A stretch of 64,000 bases of DNA from Brevibacillus parabrevis (lineage in GTDB: Bacteria > Bacillota > Bacilli > Brevibacillales > Brevibacillaceae). Shown in pieces: positions 54,890 to 63,884 of the stretch. The stretch lies in NCBI RefSeq assembly GCF_003710905.1, contig NZ_RHHV01000005.1, forward strand, positions 248,001-312,000. Reading direction: 5' to 3'. The notes under the pieces are model-generated. The model did not search any database and was not told where the DNA came from. It was given only the letters and a program-made list of their open reading frames with translations. A program made the translations under genes and the position numbers. Positions within the stretch are counted from its first letter, which is position 1, and every line of letters starts with the position of its first letter.

Positions 54890-54940
54890 AAGGGTCACTC
54901 CTGCAAGCCTTGTGTCAGGCTGCGGGGGTGACCCTCTTTT
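54890..54940 (+). terminator. Terminator of the efflux operon
   Basis: A 15-pair stem between 54891-54905 and 54921-54935 (two G-U pairs), then CTTTT. Confidence 0.85.
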
Positions 54941-54947
54941 CATCCAG

Positions 54948-55088
54948 TCAGGAAGTAACCTTCCACAACCAGTACACGATCCTTCCGACGATGTAGCCCA
55001 AAAGAATCGTCCAGCCGATCTTGGCCCAGACGTTCAGTCCTTTGACAAATTCACGCAAGCTTTTTCGGTGTTGGGGGTGCTTGTTCAC
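54948..55088 (-). CDS. Small single-span membrane peptide, 46 residues
   Basis: GTG 55088 has AAAGGAG 9 bases upstream and opens a 46-residue frame with a basic, amphipathic start (HRKSLREFVKGLNVWAK) and one membrane helix (GWTILLGYIVGRIVYWLW). It overlaps the last 38 bases of the DMT gene in another frame. Function unknown. Confidence 0.5.
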   Translation of the reverse strand: MNKHPQHRKSLREFVKGLNVWAKIGWTILLGYIVGRIVYWLWKVTS

Positions 55089-55995
55089 CTTGGGACACTC
55101 CTTTAGCTGGTTGGTTATAGCGAATGAACAAATAAATACCTGCGATGATGACAAGGCCGCCTACCCATTGTGGCACCGTAACGATCTCTCCCAAAATAAA
55201 GTAAGCCAGGATGGCCGTCCCGATCGGTTCTCCCAAAATTCCCATCGAAATCGTGGTCGTACTCAGCCACTTGATCACCCAGTTGAAGATCGAGTGCCCA
55301 AGCAAAGTCGGGAACAGGGCGAGGCAGAAAAACCAACCCCAGTCTTGCGCGGGATAGCCGACCAGTGGATAGCCCAGTGCGAGATCGTACGCCACGAGAA
55401 TCACGCTCGTCGCAGAGTAGACGACGAGTGTGTAGGAGAACGAAGACATGTGCTGGCGGACGTATTGGCCGACCAGCCAGTAGCCTGTAACGGTCACCGC
55501 TCCGAGCAAGGCGAGGGCATCGCCAAAAAGAGCCATCCCCCCGACTTGAAAATCACCCCAGCCGATGACGAAGCTGCCCACGATCGCGAGCAGTCCGCCA
55601 GAGAGCGCGAGCAGCCGCACGCGTTCCCCGAAGAAGAAGTAACCGCCGATAAAGGCGAACAAGGGCTGCAACGTTACGAGAACCGTAGAACTGGCTACAG
55701 ATGTGTAGTTCAACGATTCGAACCACAACAGAAAGTGGCTGGCCAAAAATGCGCCAGACAATAGACAGAGTAGCCACACTTTTTTGCTCATTTTTCCGAT
55801 CTCGGCGATGGCACCGCGATTCCAGAGCAAAAAAGGAAGCGTGAGTACGACAGAAAAAATCAGCCGATACGTGGCGATGATCGGTGCAGGTGCACTGGAC
55901 AGTTTGACGAAAATCGCGGACGAAGAAATCGCAATCACCCCGATCAACAGCGCGAGATACGGGGGAAAAGGCGGCTTTTCCAATGAATGATTCAT
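55051..55995 (-). CDS. DMT (EamA) family exporter
   Basis: 314 residues with ten membrane helices in two EamA repeats (about 10-140 and 150-290). Signatures: AIFVKLSSAPAPIIATYRLI, SVASSTVLVTLQPLFAFIGG and TTISMGILGEPIGTAILAYF. Substrate unknown; such proteins export amino acids or other metabolites. AAGAAGGTG precedes ATG 55995. Confidence 0.9.
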   Translation of the reverse strand: MNHSLEKPPFPPYLALLIGVIAISSSAIFVKLSSAPAPIIATYRLIFSVVLTLPFLLWNRGAIAEIGKMSKKVWLLCLLSGAFLASHFLLWFESLNYTSVASSTVLVTLQPLFAFIGGYFFFGERVRLLALSGGLLAIVGSFVIGWGDFQVGGMALFGDALALLGAVTVTGYWLVGQYVRQHMSSFSYTLVVYSATSVILVAYDLALGYPLVGYPAQDWGWFFCLALFPTLLGHSIFNWVIKWLSTTTISMGILGEPIGTAILAYFILGEIVTVPQWVGGLVIIAGIYLFIRYNQPAKGVSQGEQAPPTPKKLA

Positions 55996-56123
55996 GAGTA
56001 CACCTTCTTATATCTGCTAAAAGTCACGATGTTCTCTATTGTAACGTCCGCCTGAAAAATTCACAATGTTATGCTTACCCAGTTGCCTGAAAGGTTTTTT
56101 TTCAATCAGGCAATCCTACAAGC

Positions 56124-56882
56124 ATGAGATATCTACCTTTCTTTTTCCGTGTTGCTGTCCTGCTGTTCCTGTTCGTCGTCGTCAGTTTTCCGGCCCGGAC
56201 AGAAGCGATCCCGCTGACTCCCATCCACATTTTGATTGACGTCGGTCACGGAGGGATTGATTCCGGCACGTCGTATGGCGACCTTTACGAAAAGGACATC
56301 AATCTGCAAATCGCCAAGCGCTTGTACGAGCAACTGACCAAAGCGGGGTACAGCGTCGCGCTCAATCGGTACGAGGATATCGCGCTGAGCGACGACAACC
56401 GCTGGCTGGGGAATCGCTCCCGGCACATTCGCGACCTGGCCCAGCGCAAAAACTTGGCGAAAGAAATGGTGCCGCAAATGATGCTGAGCCTGCACGTCAA
56501 CTGGTCAAAAGATGCGCGCCGCCGCGGCCCTGTCGTGCTCTACCAGAGCAACGAGCAGAGCTACATGCTGGCGGATCTTTTGCAAAGCTCCCTCAACCGT
56601 CTGGCGAACACCAATGACAAACCAGTCAAAGGCAAAACGTACTACGTACTTCGCCACCAATACTGTCCGTCCGTCATTGTGGAAATGGGGTTTATCAGCA
56701 ACGCGTCTGACCGACATATGCTTACCCATCCCCAGTCACAAGAAAAAATCGCCCAGGCGATCAGCGATGCCGTGAGCGAGTACGTGACCTTGACGGGAAA
56801 TTTGAAAATGGAGGCGTCCACAGAAGAAAGCTGGTGGCAAGAGCCATTGATTGAGCAAATCAATGGCCGGATTGTTGAATAA
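56124..56882 (+). CDS. N-acetylmuramoyl-L-alanine amidase (Amidase_3), CwlD-like
   Basis: 252 residues. Signal peptide (about 1-28), then Amidase_3: ILIDVGHGGIDSG (first zinc His), YEKDINLQIAKRLYE (Glu), MLSLHVNWS (second His) and VIVEMGFISNASD (catalytic Glu). It removes stem peptides from peptidoglycan. Length and single-domain layout resemble CwlD, which acts in spore cortex synthesis, but synteny does not support naming it. The binding site is weak. Its 3' end overlaps the convergent deacetylase by 23 bases. Confidence 0.88.
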   Translation: MRYLPFFFRVAVLLFLFVVVSFPARTEAIPLTPIHILIDVGHGGIDSGTSYGDLYEKDINLQIAKRLYEQLTKAGYSVALNRYEDIALSDDNRWLGNRSRHIRDLAQRKNLAKEMVPQMMLSLHVNWSKDARRRGPVVLYQSNEQSYMLADLLQSSLNRLANTNDKPVKGKTYYVLRHQYCPSVIVEMGFISNASDRHMLTHPQSQEKIAQAISDAVSEYVTLTGNLKMEASTEESWWQEPLIEQINGRIVE

Positions 56883-57657
56883 GCTTCGAGATAGTTACAA
56901 ATTCGGCCTCCTTCTGAATCCGCGGGATGTACTGGCGCAGAACGGAGGCTGTTTTCTTGCCAGGAGGGCCGACATGCCCGATCGCGATGCAAACCGGGTG
57001 GTTATCGATCAGCTTGCATATTTTCTCCATTTGTTTGGTGATGTGCGGCACGGTGTACTGGTCGTCGAGAAAAATCCGGTTTTCTGCATGGGGAACCCCC
57101 ATTTCAGCCGCGACCTTGCCTGCGACGCTCTTGTCGGTTGTTTTGCTGTCCAGGTAAACCAGACCGCGCTCTTTGATGACGCTCATCACGATGCGCATGA
57201 TTCGCTCGTCCGCCGTCACTTTTGAGCCCATATGGTTGTTCATCCCGATCGCGTGCGGCACGTCATCAATCGCCTTTTCCACGCGCTTGCGGATTTCTTC
57301 ATCGGACAAATCCGTGGTGAGCGCCCCGGGGCCGAGCCAGGAGCGTTTGCCTTTTACCGGCTCCATCGGCATATGGACGAATACGTCGTGCCCTTTTTGG
57401 TGGGCAAGCTCGGCGTCCTGCTTCGTACTGGGCATAAACGGCATGACCGCAACTGTCAGCGGTACGGGCATGTTCAGCATTTCTTCTGTTCCCGCCATGT
57501 TGTTGCCAAAATCATCGATGACAAAAGCAATCAGGTGCTTTGGCTTCGGCTTTGGCTGTTCGGGCGAAGGCGTATCATTTGCCGTTGTCGCCGTGGAAAA
57601 GGCAAAACACGAGAGCAGAAGCGCTACAATCAACGGGATTTTTTTGAGCAGTTGCAT
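56860..57657 (-). CDS. Divergent polysaccharide deacetylase, YibQ-like
   Basis: 265 residues. Signal peptide (about 1-26) and Pro/Lys linker, then the divergent deacetylase fold: LIAFVIDDFGNNMAG (first Asp pair), TVAVMPFMPST, HDVFVHMPMEP, IGMNNHMGSKVT with the HxxxS-type metal site, and AIGHVGPPGKKTASVL. Probably acts on cell-wall or other extracellular glycans. AAGGAAGG precedes ATG 57657. Convergent with the amidase, suggesting a paired wall role by context only. Confidence 0.88.
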   Translation of the reverse strand: MQLLKKIPLIVALLLSCFAFSTATTANDTPSPEQPKPKPKHLIAFVIDDFGNNMAGTEEMLNMPVPLTVAVMPFMPSTKQDAELAHQKGHDVFVHMPMEPVKGKRSWLGPGALTTDLSDEEIRKRVEKAIDDVPHAIGMNNHMGSKVTADERIMRIVMSVIKERGLVYLDSKTTDKSVAGKVAAEMGVPHAENRIFLDDQYTVPHITKQMEKICKLIDNHPVCIAIGHVGPPGKKTASVLRQYIPRIQKEAEFVTISKLIQQSGH

Positions 57658-57729
57658 GCAATCGCCTTCCTTGTCATTTTTTTCATAGTCTGTTCAACCA
57701 TGCCCGTGTTTACCCGCGACATCTGCGGC

Positions 57730-57759
57730 TTGGCTTATGCAATCGCCCTATGTTACGAT
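57730..57759 (+). promoter_or_regulatory. Candidate promoter of polA
   Basis: TTGGCT, 18 bases, TACGAT, 39 bases before the TTG start. Confidence 0.4.
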
Positions 57760-57797
57760 AAAAGATAGTAGTTTCGCCACGAGAGGGGTCGGATTCC

Positions 57798-60446
57798 TTG
57801 AGTCATTTTGTGTTGATTGATGGAAACAGTGTTGCTAACCGGGCGTTTTACGCGCTCCCTTTGTTGTCCACGTCAGCTGGACTGCATACGAACGCAGTGC
57901 TCGGTTTTACCACCATGCTGCTGAAAGTGCTGGAAGAAATGAAGCCAACGCATATCATGGTTGCTTTTGACGCCGGAAAAGTTGTGTTTCGCCACAGCGA
58001 ATACGCAGAGTACAAGGGTGGACGCAGCAAGACACCACCTGAGCTGTCCGAGCAGTTTCCGCTGATTCGCGAGCTTCTGGACGCCTTTTCCATCAAGCGA
58101 TTTGAGCTGGAGGGCTACGAGGCCGACGACATTATCGGTACGCTGACCAAGCACGCGGACGAGCAGTCTTGGAAAACGACCGTCATTACCGGGGACAAAG
58201 ACATGCTCCAGCTCGTGTCCGATCACATATCGGTCGCGCTGACTCGCAAAGGCGTCAGTGAAATCGAGCTGTACACCCCGCAGGAAATTCAGGAAAAATA
58301 CGGCCTTGCGCCGCTGCAAATCATTGATCTGAAAGGCTTGATGGGCGATTCGTCCGACAACATTCCGGGCGTTCCCGGAGTCGGCGAGAAAACAGCCCTG
58401 AAGCTGTTGCACGAATACGGCTCTGTCGAGAAGGTGCTGGAAAACATCGATCGCATCTCCGGCAAAAAGCTGCAAGAAAACTTGCGCGAGAACGTGGACA
58501 AGGCCAACATGAGCAAGGCGTTGGCGACGATTTTGCGCGAAGCTCCGGTCGAATTGCAAGTCGAAGAGACAGCGTACGACGGCTATGACGGAGCGCTCGT
58601 CAGCGATTTCTTTAAAAAGATGGAATTTAAGTCGCTGCTCTCCAAAATCAAGGTGGCACAGCCAGGAGAAGGCAGCGAGCAAGCAGAGGCGAAGCCGTTC
58701 CACTTCGAAGTGGTCACGGAGGAAAATGCCGACAAGCACGCAGACAAGCTGACCTCGCCAATGGCGCTGTACATCGAAATGGATGGGGAGAACTACCACC
58801 ATGCGCCGATTCTTGGCTTCGGTCTGGCGTCAGAAGAGAACGTCCTGTTCGTACCGTGGGACGTGGCACGCGAATGGAAGGCATTCTGTACGTGGCTGGC
58901 TGACCCGGCGCAGGAAAAGTGGGCGTTTGACGGCAAGCGCGACACGGTCGGCCTGGCCTGGCATGAGCTGGAGGCAAAAGGGATCGGCTTTGACGTGTAC
59001 CTCGCGTCTTATTTGCTCAACGCTGCGGAGAGCAACCCTACGCTTGACAGCATCGCTTCGCAATATGCCCACGTACGCGTACTGTCCGACGAAGAGGTAT
59101 ATGGAAAAGGAGCCAAACGGCTTGTTCCAGAGATGGATGTGCTCAGTGAGCATGTAGCGCACAAGGCCGCCGCGATTTGGCAAAGCGTTCCCGTCCTGCG
59201 CGAGCAGCTGGTGGAAAATGAAATGGTGGAGCTGCTCCGCGATCTGGAAGCGCCGCTTAGCATGGTGTTGGCGCAAATGGAGAAGCAGGGGATCAAGGTC
59301 AACAGCGAGCGCCTGGCACAGATGGGGGAAGAGCTGGACAGAAAGCTGGCTGATTTGACCACCCAGATTTACGACCTGGCTGGCGGATCGTTCAACATCA
59401 ACTCGCCGAAGCAATTGGGTGAAATTTTGTTCGACAAGCTGTCTTTGCCTGTGATCAAAAAAACGAAAACAGGTCCGTCGACCAGCGCAGACGTGTTGGA
59501 GAAGCTGGCACCGTATCACCCGATTATCGACGCGATCCTAAACTTCCGCCAGCTCGGGAAGCTTCGCTCTACGTACATTGAAGGCTTGATTAAAGAAATT
59601 CATACGAAGACGAGCAAGGTGCACACGTTGTACAATCAGGCCACTACCGCCACAGGACGTTTGTCGAGTACGGAGCCGAACCTGCAAAACATCCCGATCC
59701 GCATGGAGGAAGGCCGCAAAATCCGCGAAGCGTTCATCCCGTCTGAGGAGGACTGGTACATGCTGGCGGCGGACTACTCGCAGATCGAGCTGCGGATTCT
59801 CGCCCATATTTCCGGCGACGCCAATCTGATCGACGCGTTCCAAAAAGGGATGGACATTCATACGCGGACAGCGATGGACGTGTTCGGAGTGAGCGAAGAC
59901 GAAGTGACTTCGCTGATGCGCCGTCAGGCCAAAGCGGTCAACTTCGGCATCGTTTACGGGATCAGCGACTACGGATTGTCGCAAAACTTGAACATCACCC
60001 GCAAGGAAGCGGCCGATTTTATCGAGCGTTACTTCGCCGTTTTCTCCGGCGTGAAACATTGGATGGAAGAGATCGTTCAGCAGGCCAAGCAGGATGGCTA
60101 CGTGACCACTCTGCTGCACCGCCGCCGTTATTTGCCGGACATTCGCAGCAGCAACTTCAATCTGCGTTCCTTTGCAGAGCGCACAGCGATGAACACGCCG
60201 ATTCAAGGGACAGCGGCGGATGTCATCAAGCTGGCGATGATTCGCATGCAAGAGAGTCTGGTGGAAAAAGGGCTGTCCAGCCGCATGCTTTTGCAGGTGC
60301 ACGATGAGCTTGTGTTTGAAGTGCCAAAAGACGAGCTTGAGATCATGCGCAAGCTCGTGCCGGAAGTCATGGAAGGGGCGCTTGCGCTCGATGTTCCGCT
60401 CAAAGTGGACGTGAGTGACGGACGCAGCTGGTACGAAGCGAAGTAA
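57798..60446 (+). CDS. polA: DNA polymerase I
   Basis: 882 residues. N-terminal 5'-nuclease (FVLIDGNSVANRAFYA, EGYEADDIIGTL, VTGDKDMLQLV, GDSSDNIPGVPGVGEKTA), a 3'-5' exonuclease-like domain that has lost its metal carboxylates, as in other Bacillus enzymes, and a complete polymerase domain with motif A DYSQIELRILAH (D659), motif B RRQAKAVNFGIVYGIS and motif C QVHDELVFE (D836). Functions in repair and Okazaki-fragment processing. TTG 57798 follows GAGAGGGG. mutM and coaE follow in the same direction. Confidence 0.97.
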   Translation: MSHFVLIDGNSVANRAFYALPLLSTSAGLHTNAVLGFTTMLLKVLEEMKPTHIMVAFDAGKVVFRHSEYAEYKGGRSKTPPELSEQFPLIRELLDAFSIKRFELEGYEADDIIGTLTKHADEQSWKTTVITGDKDMLQLVSDHISVALTRKGVSEIELYTPQEIQEKYGLAPLQIIDLKGLMGDSSDNIPGVPGVGEKTALKLLHEYGSVEKVLENIDRISGKKLQENLRENVDKANMSKALATILREAPVELQVEETAYDGYDGALVSDFFKKMEFKSLLSKIKVAQPGEGSEQAEAKPFHFEVVTEENADKHADKLTSPMALYIEMDGENYHHAPILGFGLASEENVLFVPWDVAREWKAFCTWLADPAQEKWAFDGKRDTVGLAWHELEAKGIGFDVYLASYLLNAAESNPTLDSIASQYAHVRVLSDEEVYGKGAKRLVPEMDVLSEHVAHKAAAIWQSVPVLREQLVENEMVELLRDLEAPLSMVLAQMEKQGIKVNSERLAQMGEELDRKLADLTTQIYDLAGGSFNINSPKQLGEILFDKLSLPVIKKTKTGPSTSADVLEKLAPYHPIIDAILNFRQLGKLRSTYIEGLIKEIHTKTSKVHTLYNQATTATGRLSSTEPNLQNIPIRMEEGRKIREAFIPSEEDWYMLAADYSQIELRILAHISGDANLIDAFQKGMDIHTRTAMDVFGVSEDEVTSLMRRQAKAVNFGIVYGISDYGLSQNLNITRKEAADFIERYFAVFSGVKHWMEEIVQQAKQDGYVTTLLHRRRYLPDIRSSNFNLRSFAERTAMNTPIQGTAADVIKLAMIRMQESLVEKGLSSRMLLQVHDELVFEVPKDELEIMRKLVPEVMEGALALDVPLKVDVSDGRSWYEAK

Positions 60447-60505
60447 GCAGGCGTGTCGCCGTAAACAATAGAGTAAGCAAAGAGACAGCGAGAGGAGGAG
60501 GCACC

Positions 60506-61333
60506 ATGCCGGAGTTGCCAGAGGTAGAAACCGTTGTGCGCACACTGCGCAGTTTGGTGCTGGGAAAAACGATTGAGCGGGTCAGTGTCCATCTGCCCCG
60601 GATCATTCGCCAGCCGGATGATATCGAACAATTCAAGGCCCAATTGGCGGGACAAACGATTCAGGACATCTCGCGCCGGGCCAAGTTCATTCAATTTTTC
60701 ATGGATCAGGATGTGCTGATCTCCCATCTGCGGATGGAAGGAAGGTACGGATTGTACCAGTCGGAAGAGCCGATGGAAAAGCACACGCATGTCGTGTTCC
60801 ATTTTACAGATCAGTCGGAGCTGCGTTATCGGGACGTGCGCCAGTTCGGGACGATGGATCTTTTTCCAAAAGGAATGGAAACAGCGACCGGGCCGTTGGC
60901 AAAACTGGGAGTAGAGCCGCTTGAAGAGAGCTTTACTCCCGATGTTCTCGCCAAGCTTTTGGCAGGGCGGTCAACAAAAATCAAACCGCTCCTTCTGAAC
61001 CAGGAATGTATTGTCGGGCTGGGGAATATTTATGTGGACGAGTCGCTGTTTAAGGCAGGAATCCACCCGGAGAAGCTGGCAGGAGAATTGACCCGCGAAG
61101 AGGTCGAACGACTGCACGAGAGCATCGTCGCTACTTTGTCCGAGGCTGTCGAGCAAGGAGGCAGCTCCATCAAGTCCTACGTGAACGGCCAGGGCGAGAT
61201 GGGCATGTTCCAGCAATCGCTTACGGTGTATGGACGGAAAAACGAGGCTTGCGTCCGCTGCGGAGCCGAGATCGTCCGCTTTGTCGTGGGTGGCAGAGGA
61301 ACCCATATTTGTCCGGTGTGCCAGAAGAAGTAA
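60506..61333 (+). CDS. mutM: Formamidopyrimidine-DNA glycosylase
   Basis: 275 residues. PELPEVETVVRTL gives the catalytic Pro2 and Glu3; LLNQECIVGLGNIYVDESL is the helix-two-turn-helix; the C-terminal zinc finger has CVRCG and CPVCQKK. Removes oxidised purines such as 8-oxoguanine. GAGGAGGAGG precedes ATG 60506. Gene order polA-mutM-coaE is conserved in Bacillota. Confidence 0.97.
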   Translation: MPELPEVETVVRTLRSLVLGKTIERVSVHLPRIIRQPDDIEQFKAQLAGQTIQDISRRAKFIQFFMDQDVLISHLRMEGRYGLYQSEEPMEKHTHVVFHFTDQSELRYRDVRQFGTMDLFPKGMETATGPLAKLGVEPLEESFTPDVLAKLLAGRSTKIKPLLLNQECIVGLGNIYVDESLFKAGIHPEKLAGELTREEVERLHESIVATLSEAVEQGGSSIKSYVNGQGEMGMFQQSLTVYGRKNEACVRCGAEIVRFVVGGRGTHICPVCQKK

Positions 61334-61360
61334 CATTATTGCCGAGGGAGGAGGATGGAT

Positions 61361-61963
61361 ATGATTTTAGGATTGACAGGCGGGATCGCCACTGGCAAAA
61401 GCACAGTCACAGGGATGCTCAGAGAACGCGGGATTCCCGTGATCGATGCGGATCAGATTGCCAGAGAAGTCGTAGAGCCGGGGAAACCAGCCTATGAAGC
61501 GATTGTGCGTCATTTTGGAAGAGACATTTTGCTGGAAGACGGTCAGATTGATCGAAAAGGGCTGGGAGAAATCGTGTTCTCAGACGAATCCGAGCGACAA
61601 AAGCTGAATGCCATCGTCCATCCTGAGGTACGGAGAGTCATGCGGGAGGAAGCGGAAGCAGCAGAGGCCAACGGGGCTGACATCGTGTTTATGGACATCC
61701 CGCTGTTGTTCGAGAGCAAGCTGCAACACATGGTCGAGAAAATCGTCGTGGTCTACGCGCCAGGCGATATGCAGCTCGCCCGCATGATGGAACGGGACGA
61801 GTTGGAAGAAGAACAGGCGCAAAAACGGCTGCGAGCGCAATTTCCGATTGACCAGAAGAAGCTGGAAGCCGACTTTTTGATCGACAACTCCTTTTCACGC
61901 GAAGAGACAGAGCGACAAGTGGAAGCCCTTCTCGCCGAGATTCGGGCGGAGCTGCGATCATGA
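61361..61963 (+). CDS. coaE: Dephospho-CoA kinase
   Basis: 200 residues. Walker A LTGGIATGKSTV at 4-15, VIDADQIAREVV, and the lid region around RMMERDELEEEQAQKRLRAQ. Last step of coenzyme A synthesis. ATG 61361 is 6 bases after GAGGGAGGAGG, while ATG 61355 abuts it. Its stop overlaps the next start as ATGA. Confidence 0.96.
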   Translation: MILGLTGGIATGKSTVTGMLRERGIPVIDADQIAREVVEPGKPAYEAIVRHFGRDILLEDGQIDRKGLGEIVFSDESERQKLNAIVHPEVRRVMREEAEAAEANGADIVFMDIPLLFESKLQHMVEKIVVVYAPGDMQLARMMERDELEEEQAQKRLRAQFPIDQKKLEADFLIDNSFSREETERQVEALLAEIRAELRS

Positions 61964-62523
61964 AATCAGGCAAACGCGCAGCATTCATCCTGCTCGTCTT
62001 GATGAGCGTTTTTTTGCTGCAAGGCACGCCTATGGTTTGGAAGTGGATGTACCCGATCAAGTATCAGCAGGAAATTTTGACAGCAGCGATCAAATACAAT
62101 GTGGACCCTTATCTCGTGTTGGCCGTCATCCGTTCGGAGAGTGGCTTCAAGACGGATCGCGTCTCGAAAAAGGGCGCGGTTGGCTTGATGCAAATCATGC
62201 CCGACACCGCTGAATGGATCGTCACTCAGGCCAAATTTCAACCGAAAGACGAGCAATACTTGTACGATCCGGTCATGAACATCGAGATCGGAACATGGTA
62301 TTTGAACTTTTTGCTCAATCGGTATGAGGGCGATCTGATCAAGGTCGTCGCCGCCTACAACGCCGGCCCGGGAAAAGTGAACGGCTGGCTGACGACCGAG
62401 CAGTGGAGCGGGCACCGCGAGACGATTGAAGACATTCCGTTCGGGGAGACGCGCCAGTACGTGCAGCGAGTCCTCTATTATCATGACCGTTACAAGCGCA
62501 TATATGACTTCCAATTGAGGTAA
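61960..62523 (+). CDS. Lytic transglycosylase (SLT domain)
   Basis: 187 residues. Signal anchor (about 7-22), then a goose-type lysozyme/SLT fold: VIRSESGFKTDRVSKKGAVG with the catalytic Glu (E in ESGF), LMQIMPDTAEWI, YLNFLLNRYEGD and AAYNAGPGKVNGW. Cleaves peptidoglycan glycan strands. Coupled to coaE by a four-base overlap. A terminator follows. Confidence 0.93.
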   Translation: MKSGKRAAFILLVLMSVFLLQGTPMVWKWMYPIKYQQEILTAAIKYNVDPYLVLAVIRSESGFKTDRVSKKGAVGLMQIMPDTAEWIVTQAKFQPKDEQYLYDPVMNIEIGTWYLNFLLNRYEGDLIKVVAAYNAGPGKVNGWLTTEQWSGHRETIEDIPFGETRQYVQRVLYYHDRYKRIYDFQLR

Positions 62524-62556
62524 AAGCCGCTTCTCGTGTATGAGGGCGGCTTTTGT
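62522..62556 (+). terminator. Terminator of the polA-mutM-coaE group
   Basis: AAAAGCCGC-x-TCTC / GAG-x-GCGGCTTTT hairpin, with the T-run in the right arm. Confidence 0.75.
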
Positions 62557-62641
62557 TCGTGTTTAGGGCAGGCTAAGAAACAAAACGGACAAAAAATAGG
62601 AGGGGAAAATCGTCCAAATATTTATTTTTCAGTAAAACACA

Positions 62642-62669
62642 TTGATAATTGTGTTATACTTATTATAAT
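62642..62669 (+). promoter_or_regulatory. gapB promoter
   Basis: TTGATA, 16 bases, perfect TATAAT, in an AT-rich stretch 47 bases before the gapB start. Confidence 0.75.
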
Positions 62670-62716
62670 GAAAGTAACAGATGAGCGTAACTTAATCGCG
62701 AAAGGGGTTTCTATTT

Positions 62717-63763
62717 ATGACAATCAAAATTGGTATTAATGGTTTCGGCCGTATCGGGCGCATGGTATTCCGCCGCGCTATTCAGGACCCCAACATTGAA
62801 ATCGTAGCGATCAACGCTAGCTACCCAGCGGAGACGCTTGCACATTTGCTCAAATACGATACCATTCACGGACGCCTGCAAAATAAAGTAGAAGTACAAG
62901 ACAACAAAATCATCGTAGATGGCAAAGCGACAGTTGTCCTGTCTGACCGCGACCCGCTGAAACTGCCTTGGGGCGAACTGGGCGTGGAAATCGTCGTAGA
63001 AGCGACAGGCAAATTCAAAGACCGCGAAGGCGCTGGCAAGCACCTGCAAAGCGGAGCGAAAAAAGTAGTCATTACCGCTCCTGCCAAGGAAGAAGACGCA
63101 ACGATTGTGATGGGTGTAAACGATACCATCTACGACCATGCGAATCACCATATCGTGTCCAACGCTTCCTGCACAACCAACTGCCTCGCTCCTGTGGCAA
63201 AAGTGCTGAATGATGCATTCGGCATCGAGCAAGGCTTGATGACAACCATTCACTCGATTACGAACGATCAGGTAAACATCGACAACCCACACAAAGACCT
63301 GCGCCGTGCCCGCGCTGCTGGCGAGTCCATCATCCCGACCACTACAGGTGCTGCCCGCGCGGTAGGCAAAGTGTTGCCTGAACTGAACGGCAAGCTGAAC
63401 GGCTTCGCGCTGCGTGTCCCAACTCCTAACGTGTCGGTTGTGGACCTGGTGATCAACACGAAAAAGCCTGTAACGGTCGAAGAAGTGAACCGCGTGCTGC
63501 GCGAAGCGAGCGAAGGCCATATGAAAGGCTACCTGGAATTTTGCGACGAGCCGCTCGTATCCAGCGACTTCAACGGAAACGACAACTCCTCGATCGTAGA
63601 CGGTTTGTCCACGATGGTAATGGGAACCAACCAAGTAAAAGTGATCGCTTGGTACGACAACGAGTGGGGCTATTCCTGCCGCGTTGTTGACCTGGTTCGC
63701 CACGTATCTGAGATGCACAACCAAACAACTGTGAAAGAAGCGGCTACAGCTGGTGTAAACTAA
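62717..63763 (+). CDS. gapB: Glyceraldehyde-3-phosphate dehydrogenase, GapB type
   Basis: 348 residues. INGFGRIGRMVFRRAIQD, the active-site SNASCTTNCLAPV, and DNEWGYSCRVVDLVRH. The segment INASYPAETLAHLLKYDTIH near the N terminus is of the NADP-preferring gluconeogenic GapB class rather than glycolytic GapA. The loop after the active-site His reads TIHSITNDQ where B. subtilis GapB has TVHAYTNDQ. AAAGGGG precedes ATG 62717. It has its own strong promoter and terminator; location next to coaE matches B. subtilis gapB. Confidence 0.9.
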   Translation: MTIKIGINGFGRIGRMVFRRAIQDPNIEIVAINASYPAETLAHLLKYDTIHGRLQNKVEVQDNKIIVDGKATVVLSDRDPLKLPWGELGVEIVVEATGKFKDREGAGKHLQSGAKKVVITAPAKEEDATIVMGVNDTIYDHANHHIVSNASCTTNCLAPVAKVLNDAFGIEQGLMTTIHSITNDQVNIDNPHKDLRRARAAGESIIPTTTGAARAVGKVLPELNGKLNGFALRVPTPNVSVVDLVINTKKPVTVEEVNRVLREASEGHMKGYLEFCDEPLVSSDFNGNDNSSIVDGLSTMVMGTNQVKVIAWYDNEWGYSCRVVDLVRHVSEMHNQTTVKEAATAGVN

Positions 63764-63778
63764 GTTGCTGCTATGGAG

Positions 63779-63817
63779 AACCCTCTGTCCCGATTGAACG
63801 GGCAGAGGGTTTTTTCA
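63779..63817 (+). terminator. Terminator of gapB
   Basis: AACCCTCTG-t-CCCG / CGGGCAGAGGGTT with a 6-base loop and six T. Confidence 0.9.
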
Positions 63818-63833
63818 TGACATGAGAAGGGAA

Positions 63834-63866
63834 AAGAAAAAGCTTCGCCGCAAGTGGGCGAAGCCG
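63834..63866 (-). terminator. Terminator of the partial minus-strand gene
   Basis: Minus strand GCTTCGCC / GGCGAAGC, loop 7 bases, then TTTTTC. It supports a gene ending just upstream. Confidence 0.82.
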
Positions 63867-63884
63867 GATATGTTTGCAAGCAAG

